A DNA stretch of 64,000 nucleotides, taken from the NCBI RefSeq assembly GCF_017744045.1, contig NZ_JAGHRD010000002.1; one strand, 5' to 3'. Made by a program: the position numbers and the translations under genes. Origin of the DNA: Pelagimonas sp017744045 (GTDB lineage Bacteria > Pseudomonadota > Alphaproteobacteria > Rhodobacterales > Rhodobacteraceae). The notes beneath the pieces were generated by a model, which made no database searches, was not told the DNA's origin, and worked only from the letters and a program-made list of their open reading frames with translations. Numbering within the stretch: the first letter of the stretch is position 1; each line of letters starts with the position of its first letter. This document shows positions 60,121-64,000 of the stretch, one piece after another.

Positions 60121-61041
60121 ATGCATATCTGCCTGATCCTAGCTCCGGGTTTTCCGATTCTCACCTATGTGATGCTGCGCGAGGTTGTGACTCGCGCCAA
60201 TGCCCTGGCGGGTCAGGCGCTGTTTTCGCTCGAGCTGCGCAGCGTGACCGGGCAGCCCGTGGCCTCTGTTGACGGGATCGAAATCGCCCCGGACCGCACC
60301 GATTGGGAGGATCCACCGGGGTGGGATCTGGTGATCCTATGCGCCGGCGCCAACCCGCTGGCCCGCCTGCCCATGGGGCTACGTGGGTTTTTGATGCGCG
60401 CTCAACAGGCGGGCGCAACCCTTGCCGGGTTTGAGGGCGGTGTGACCATCCTTGCCGCGCAAAACCTGCTGGAGGGGCATCAGGCGGTGCATCCCCACAC
60501 ATTAAGCGAGGATGAGGTTGATATACTCGCCAATACAGCCCGATCTGATCAGATTTTCTGCTATGATCGCGGGCGGTTGACGGCGGCGACGGGGTTGGCG
60601 GCCGGTGATGCGCTTTTGGCTTGGGTTGCGCGAGTGCATGACAGCGACATTGCCAAACAGGTCTCTGACCAGCTTGCTCTGGGCCATTTCCGCTCCGATG
60701 GCGAGGCCCGCAACCTCCCCAAGGCCGAAGACCCTGTCTTGGCGCGGATGCAATCGATCATGGCCGCCCATCTGGCTGACCCGCAACCGATGGATGAGAT
60801 CGCACAAAGCCTCGAGCTGAGCCCGAAACAGCTGCGCCGCCGCTGTCGCAAAGCGCTTGGTCAAACCCCAACCCAGGTCTATCTGCGTCTTAGGCTGGAT
60901 CGGGCCGAACAGCTTGTGCGCGACACCGCGCTTTCGGTCGAAGAAGTGGCGAAGGCCACCGGTTTTTTATCCCCGTCGGCCTTCACCCGCAGCTTCAAAT
61001 CCCGCTTCGGCGCCGCCCCTCGCGCCATGCGCAAGATCTAA
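60121..61041 (+). CDS. GlxA/FtrA-type AraC regulator with a DJ-1/PfpI-like domain
   Basis: A 306-residue transcription regulator. Residues 1-180 form a DJ-1/PfpI-like fold (HICLILAPGFPILTYVMLREV, WDLVILCAGANPLARLP, GATLAGFEGGVTILAAQNLL). The nucleophile elbow lacks the Cys usual in enzymes of the fold, so it likely binds a ligand. Residues 205-306 carry two AraC helix-turn-helix motifs (MDEIAQSLELSPKQLRRRCRKAL and SVEEVAKATGFLSPSAFTRSFK). It lies on the opposite strand between pyrH and frr, breaking a nearly universal gene pair, and its end abuts a dispersed hairpin repeat, so it looks like an insertion. Its target is unknown. Confidence 0.88.
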   Translation: MHICLILAPGFPILTYVMLREVVTRANALAGQALFSLELRSVTGQPVASVDGIEIAPDRTDWEDPPGWDLVILCAGANPLARLPMGLRGFLMRAQQAGATLAGFEGGVTILAAQNLLEGHQAVHPHTLSEDEVDILANTARSDQIFCYDRGRLTAATGLAAGDALLAWVARVHDSDIAKQVSDQLALGHFRSDGEARNLPKAEDPVLARMQSIMAAHLADPQPMDEIAQSLELSPKQLRRRCRKALGQTPTQVYLRLRLDRAEQLVRDTALSVEEVAKATGFLSPSAFTRSFKSRFGAAPRAMRKI

Positions 61042-61063
61042 ATTTCATCGAACCACACCCAGG

Positions 61064-61130
61064 CTTCTTTGGGCCAAAAATATCCCGGGGGAGTCTGCTT
61101 GCAGACGGGGGCAGCGCCCCCTGCCCCCCC
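61064..61130 (+). repeat. Dispersed intergenic hairpin repeat, copy 4
   Basis: Head CTTCTTTGGGCCAAAAATAT then CCCGGGGG, hairpin GTCTGC-TT-GCAGAC (61093-61106), then GGGGGCAGCGCCCCC (61107-61121). The head matches copies 1-3; the stem differs from copy 1 but keeps pairing. A 13-base tandem duplication (CAACGCGCAACGT twice, 61137-61162) follows. Confidence 0.65.
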
Positions 61131-61193
61131 TCTCCTCAACGCGCAACGTCAACGCGCAACGTCAAAAACGCGGCAAACACATGGCGCGCCTGC

Positions 61194-61940
61194 TCAGCCT
61201 GTCACCCGCGTATAAGTCCCCTTGCCCGCCAAAATCCCGCGGAACCCGCCGGGTTCATCCAAGTTGAACACGATCAAGGGCAGGTTATTGTCCCGCGCCA
61301 GTGCAATGGCCGAGGCATCCATGACTTTGAGGTTCTTGCTCAGCACCTCATCATAGCTGACTTCGTCGTAACGTTTGGCATCATCATGCGCGCGCGGATC
61401 TTTGTCATAGACCCCGTCCGTGCCGTTCTTGCCCATCAAAATGGTCTCACAGGCCATCTCATTGGCGCGCAGAGCGGCGGCTGTGTCGGTGGTGAAATAA
61501 GGGTTGCCGGTTCCGGCGGCAAAGATGCAGACCCGCTTCTTCTCCAGGTGGCGTACTGCGCGGCGGCGAATATAGGGTTCGGCCACCTCATCCATACGGA
61601 TCGCGGTGATCACCCGGCAGAACACGCCCATCCCTTCCAGCGCAGATTGCATCGCCAGGGCGTTCATCACCGTGGCCATCATGCCCATGTAATCGGCCGT
61701 TGTGCGCTCCATCCCCTGCGCGCTGCCCGACAATCCGCGAAAGATATTGCCGCCGCCGATCACCATGCAGATCTCGACCCCAAGATCATGCACCGATTTC
61801 ACTTCTTTAGCGACGCGTTCAACGGTGGGCGGATGCAGGCCAAAGCCCTGATCCCCCATCAGGGCCTCCCCCGAAATCTTCAACATGACCCGTTTAAAGG
61901 TCGTCTCTTGCGTGTCGGCGGGGGTGTCGCTCTCGGCCAT
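61194..61940 (-). CDS. pyrH: Uridylate kinase
   Basis: A 249-residue UMP kinase of the amino-acid-kinase fold: RVMLKISGEALMGDQGFGLH, EICMVIGGGNIFRGLSGSAQGMERTTADYMGM, FAAGTGNPYFTTDTAAALRA and KVMDASAIALARDN. It makes UDP from UMP. The ATG at 61940 has CGGAG about 8 bases upstream and gives normal length; the ATG at 61955 has no ribosome site. It converges with the GlxA-like gene and is divergent from miaA. Confidence 0.96.
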   Translation of the reverse strand: MAESDTPADTQETTFKRVMLKISGEALMGDQGFGLHPPTVERVAKEVKSVHDLGVEICMVIGGGNIFRGLSGSAQGMERTTADYMGMMATVMNALAMQSALEGMGVFCRVITAIRMDEVAEPYIRRRAVRHLEKKRVCIFAAGTGNPYFTTDTAAALRANEMACETILMGKNGTDGVYDKDPRAHDDAKRYDEVSYDEVLSKNLKVMDASAIALARDNNLPLIVFNLDEPGGFRGILAGKGTYTRVTG

Positions 61941-62063
61941 GTTGCGCTCCGTCATGACTGGGGGATATGATCGCGCGCATATTTGGCGCAAATCACGCGC
62001 GGCTGCAATGGCCACATCGGGATTTTCCGCCGGATCGACCGGGGCATTTGGGGACAGCACGAC

Positions 62064-62966
62064 ATGAGATCAATCAGCGCAGAGCTGATCCGGCAGATTG
62101 ACCCTGCCCGCCCGGTGCTGATCGCGGGCCCCACCGCCAGCGGCAAATCGGCCCTCGCGCTTGAGATCGCCGAGACGCAGGGCGGCGTGATCGTCAATGC
62201 GGATGCCATTCAGGTCTTTGACGATTGGCGCATCCTGACCGCCCGTCCCCCGGCCGAGGACGAATCCCGCGCCAAACATCTGTTATATGGTCATATTCCC
62301 GGCCATCAGGACTATTCCGTTGGTCATTGGCTGCGCGAGGTCACCCCCTTGCTCAACGGTCCCGAGCGTCTGATTATTGTGGGCGGAACGGGCCTTTATT
62401 TCACGGCGCTGACCCAGGGGCTGGCCGACATCCCACCGACGCCTGCACAGGTGCGTGCGGAATGTGAGGCTCAACTGGCTTCACAGGGTCTGGCCAGCCT
62501 GATTGCGGATCTGGACGCTGCCAGCCGCGACCGGATTGATCTGCAAAACCCGGCTCGGGTGTCGCGCGCCTGGGAGGTGTTGCAATCCACCGGGCGCGGC
62601 ATTGCCGATTGGCAGGACAACACCCCGCCGCCGCTTTTGCCGTTGGATCAAACCTTTCCGATCCTGTTTGACGCCCCCAAAGACTGGCTCACCCCACGGA
62701 TCGAACGCCGCTTTGATTTGATGATTGCCCAAGGAGCCCTGGACGAAGCCCGTGCCAATCTCGACACATGGCATCCCAAACTGCCCTCAGCCAAGGCCAT
62801 CGGGGCGACCGAGCTGATCGTGCATCTGCGCGGCGAGCTCAGCCTGGAAGAGGCCTGCACCCGCGCCACAATTCTGACACGGCAATTTGCGAAACGGCAA
62901 CGGACCTGGTTCAACGCCCGCATGAAAAGCTGGACCAAAGTTTCGCCACAGGATGCAGTTGCATGA
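62064..62966 (+). CDS. miaA: tRNA dimethylallyltransferase
   Basis: A 300-residue enzyme that adds an isopentenyl group to A37 of tRNAs reading UNN codons. Walker A is GPTASGKSALALEIA; then NADAIQVFDDWRILTARP (family usually DSMQVY), VGGTGLYFTALTQGLADIPP, and the C-terminal TRQFAKRQRTWFNARM block. GGGGA lies about 11 bases before the ATG at 62064, chosen because earlier codons are not conserved. Its stop overlaps the AraC gene start (ATGA). Confidence 0.93.
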   Translation: MRSISAELIRQIDPARPVLIAGPTASGKSALALEIAETQGGVIVNADAIQVFDDWRILTARPPAEDESRAKHLLYGHIPGHQDYSVGHWLREVTPLLNGPERLIIVGGTGLYFTALTQGLADIPPTPAQVRAECEAQLASQGLASLIADLDAASRDRIDLQNPARVSRAWEVLQSTGRGIADWQDNTPPPLLPLDQTFPILFDAPKDWLTPRIERRFDLMIAQGALDEARANLDTWHPKLPSAKAIGATELIVHLRGELSLEEACTRATILTRQFAKRQRTWFNARMKSWTKVSPQDAVA

Positions 62967-63859
62967 AACGCCCCGCCTTTCTGACCAAACCCATGCCCCC
63001 CGGCCCTGGCCAGAAAGCGCCCGCAAAATCACCTGCGGACAAACCCACCCTGACCCTGCCCACAGACCCGGTGCGCGCGGGGTCATTGACTCTGGTGACC
63101 CAGGCGGCACCTTGGAAATACGAACTGCTGCATGACCGCCCTGACAATGTGCTGATCTGGCTGACACGGGGTCAGGGCATGATCATCGTGAACGGGGTGC
63201 GGCGCGGCATTTCCACCAATCAGGCCATGTACTTACCCGCCGGGACATTGTTTGCCTTGGACATGCCCAAAGGCACCCAGGGGTTGATGTTGCAATGCCC
63301 CGCCGGGCTGACCAAACGCATGCCGCGCGAAACCTTGCATCTGCGGGTGCGCGATAGTCTTGCTCAGGCCGAGATCATCTCGATCATCGACACGATGGGT
63401 CGCGAGCTGATGCAGGAGCGCCCGCTGATGCAGGAGGCGCTGACCGCGCATACCCATCTGGCCGCGGTCTGGTTGCATCGCCAAATTGAAGTTGGCGCGA
63501 TTGAGGAACCGCAAGACACCGCAGGCAGTCGCCTGGTGAGTCGGTTTTCGCAAAAACTGGTGCGCGATTACAGCTCTTCGGATGGGGTCAGCGGCTATGC
63601 CGAGGCGCTTGACGTTACGCCAACCCATTTGACCCGTGTCTGCCGCAAATCCTGCGGCAAGACAGCGGCGGATTTTCTGGCTGAACGCAAATTGCACGCC
63701 GCGCGACTGGCGCTTGGCGCATCCAAACAGCCGATCAAGGATATTGCCGCCGCTTTGGGCTTTGCCTCAGCGGCCTATTTTACACGCTTTATCCAGACAC
63801 AAACCGGCCATTCGCCATCCGCGCTGCGACGCGCCGACAAGGCCCATTTCCGAGACTGA
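62963..63859 (+). CDS. AraC-family regulator with cupin-like N-terminus
   Basis: A 298-residue protein. Residues 45-165 look like an AraC ligand-binding cupin (APWKYELLHDRPDNVLIWLTRGQGMIIVNGVRR, LPAGTLFALDMPKGTQG). Residues 205-290 have two helix-turn-helix motifs (YAEALDVTPTHLTRVCRKSC, IKDIAAALGFASAAYFTRF). It overlaps miaA by 4 bases. Three GTCGC elements at 22-bp spacing start 25 bases after its stop and precede the next gene on the same strand, which makes that gene its likely target. Confidence 0.88.
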   Translation: MKRPAFLTKPMPPGPGQKAPAKSPADKPTLTLPTDPVRAGSLTLVTQAAPWKYELLHDRPDNVLIWLTRGQGMIIVNGVRRGISTNQAMYLPAGTLFALDMPKGTQGLMLQCPAGLTKRMPRETLHLRVRDSLAQAEIISIIDTMGRELMQERPLMQEALTAHTHLAAVWLHRQIEVGAIEEPQDTAGSRLVSRFSQKLVRDYSSSDGVSGYAEALDVTPTHLTRVCRKSCGKTAADFLAERKLHAARLALGASKQPIKDIAAALGFASAAYFTRFIQTQTGHSPSALRRADKAHFRD

Positions 63860-63883
63860 AACCGCAATTTTTTGCGCGGCGAT

Positions 63884-63932
63884 GTCGCATGAACCTCAAG
63901 CCGACGTCGCTTTTTATCGAAAAACGTGTCGC
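63884..63932 (+). promoter_or_regulatory. Three GTCGC direct repeats at exact 22-bp spacing
   Basis: GTCGC starts at 63884, 63906 and 63928; the first lies in GATGTCGC and the second and third in GTCGCTTTT. A weaker GTCGA is at 63949. A spacing of two helical turns fits AraC-type direct-repeat sites and puts all copies on one face of the DNA. The regulator gene ends 24 bases before. Confidence 0.55.
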
Positions 63933-63946
63933 TTTTGCGACTCCAA

Positions 63947-64000
63947 ATGTCGAAATCAACCATTGACCTGCCGCCTGATCTCGGGCGCTATGGGGGCAAG
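63947..64000 (+). CDS. Start of an unidentified protein, cut by the window edge
   Basis: Eighteen codons are visible: MSKSTIDLPPDLGRYGGK. The GRYGGK segment is reminiscent of the start of tryptophan-synthase-beta-like PLP enzymes, but this is too short to assign. No clear ribosome site precedes the ATG. It lies directly downstream of the GTCGC repeats and the AraC gene. Confidence 0.35.
   Translation, partial: MSKSTIDLPPDLGRYGGK

Noticed and set aside
61137..61162. Thirteen-base tandem duplication as an attachment-site repeat
   Set aside because: No matching copy was found on the other side of the regulator gene, so it does not flank an insertion.

Overview
The window is a chromosomal segment of a roseobacter-type alphaproteobacterium (Rhodobacteraceae). 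The evidence is gene content and order: yceD-rpmF-plsX-fabH-ihfA-merR, the frr-uppS-cdsA-dxr-rseP-bamA-ompH-fabZ-lpxA-lpxI-lpxB envelope block, a CckA-type hybrid kinase, the long alphaproteobacterial dCTP deaminase, an olsB-like ornithine-lipid acyltransferase, a recA promoter carrying the alphaproteobacterial GTTC-N7-GTTC SOS box, and TTAA-N7-TTAA CtrA boxes. Coding density is high. No IS element, prophage or CRISPR array was seen.

Layout. 0-2.4 kb: end of typA, a Hint-domain protein and a small exported protein, the last two each behind a perfect CtrA box. 2.5-7.4 kb: alaS, a MarR-GNAT fusion with a palindrome at its start, and recA. 7.4-12 kb: a sulfotransferase, cckA with a CtrA box in its leader, and an RsmB-like rRNA methyltransferase. 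12-14 kb: a two-gene type II restriction-modification unit. 14-19.4 kb: guaB, a CoA-transferase and a RACo-like corrinoid activator. 19.5-29 kb: tRNA-Gly, uup, olsB, bamE, the fatty-acid/ribosome block, ihfA, an acidic MerR protein, tRNA-Pro, a response regulator and a PA14-like protein. 29-40 kb: dCTP deaminase, scpAB, nagZ, a SPOR protein, argS, an antiporter, an SDR-like protein, a dNTPase and erpA.

40.2-43.2 kb is the most unusual part. Three genes point the same way: a 199-residue protein of nine 20-residue repeats with an invariant FTSWSGP core, a 360-residue protein of no family I recognise, and an EamA-type transporter that overlaps it by 4 bp. The layout is that of a peptide precursor, a partner and an exporter, but the function is unproven. 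The 311-bp region upstream holds three perfect DnaA boxes within 84 bp, followed by xthA.

44-48.5 kb: BolA, an unannotated 47-residue membrane microprotein, the monothiol glutaredoxin, zapA with an overlapping coiled-coil gene, and transketolase. 48.5-60 kb: lipid A, outer-membrane assembly and isoprenoid/phospholipid genes, with a second unannotated microprotein (43 aa) between rseP and bamA. 60-64 kb: an AraC-type regulator gene sits between pyrH and frr on the opposite strand; then miaA, a second AraC regulator, and an array of GTCGC sites at 22-bp spacing just before a gene that runs off the window.

Start codons were chosen from ribosome binding sites and family alignments remembered from experience. 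No database search was possible.
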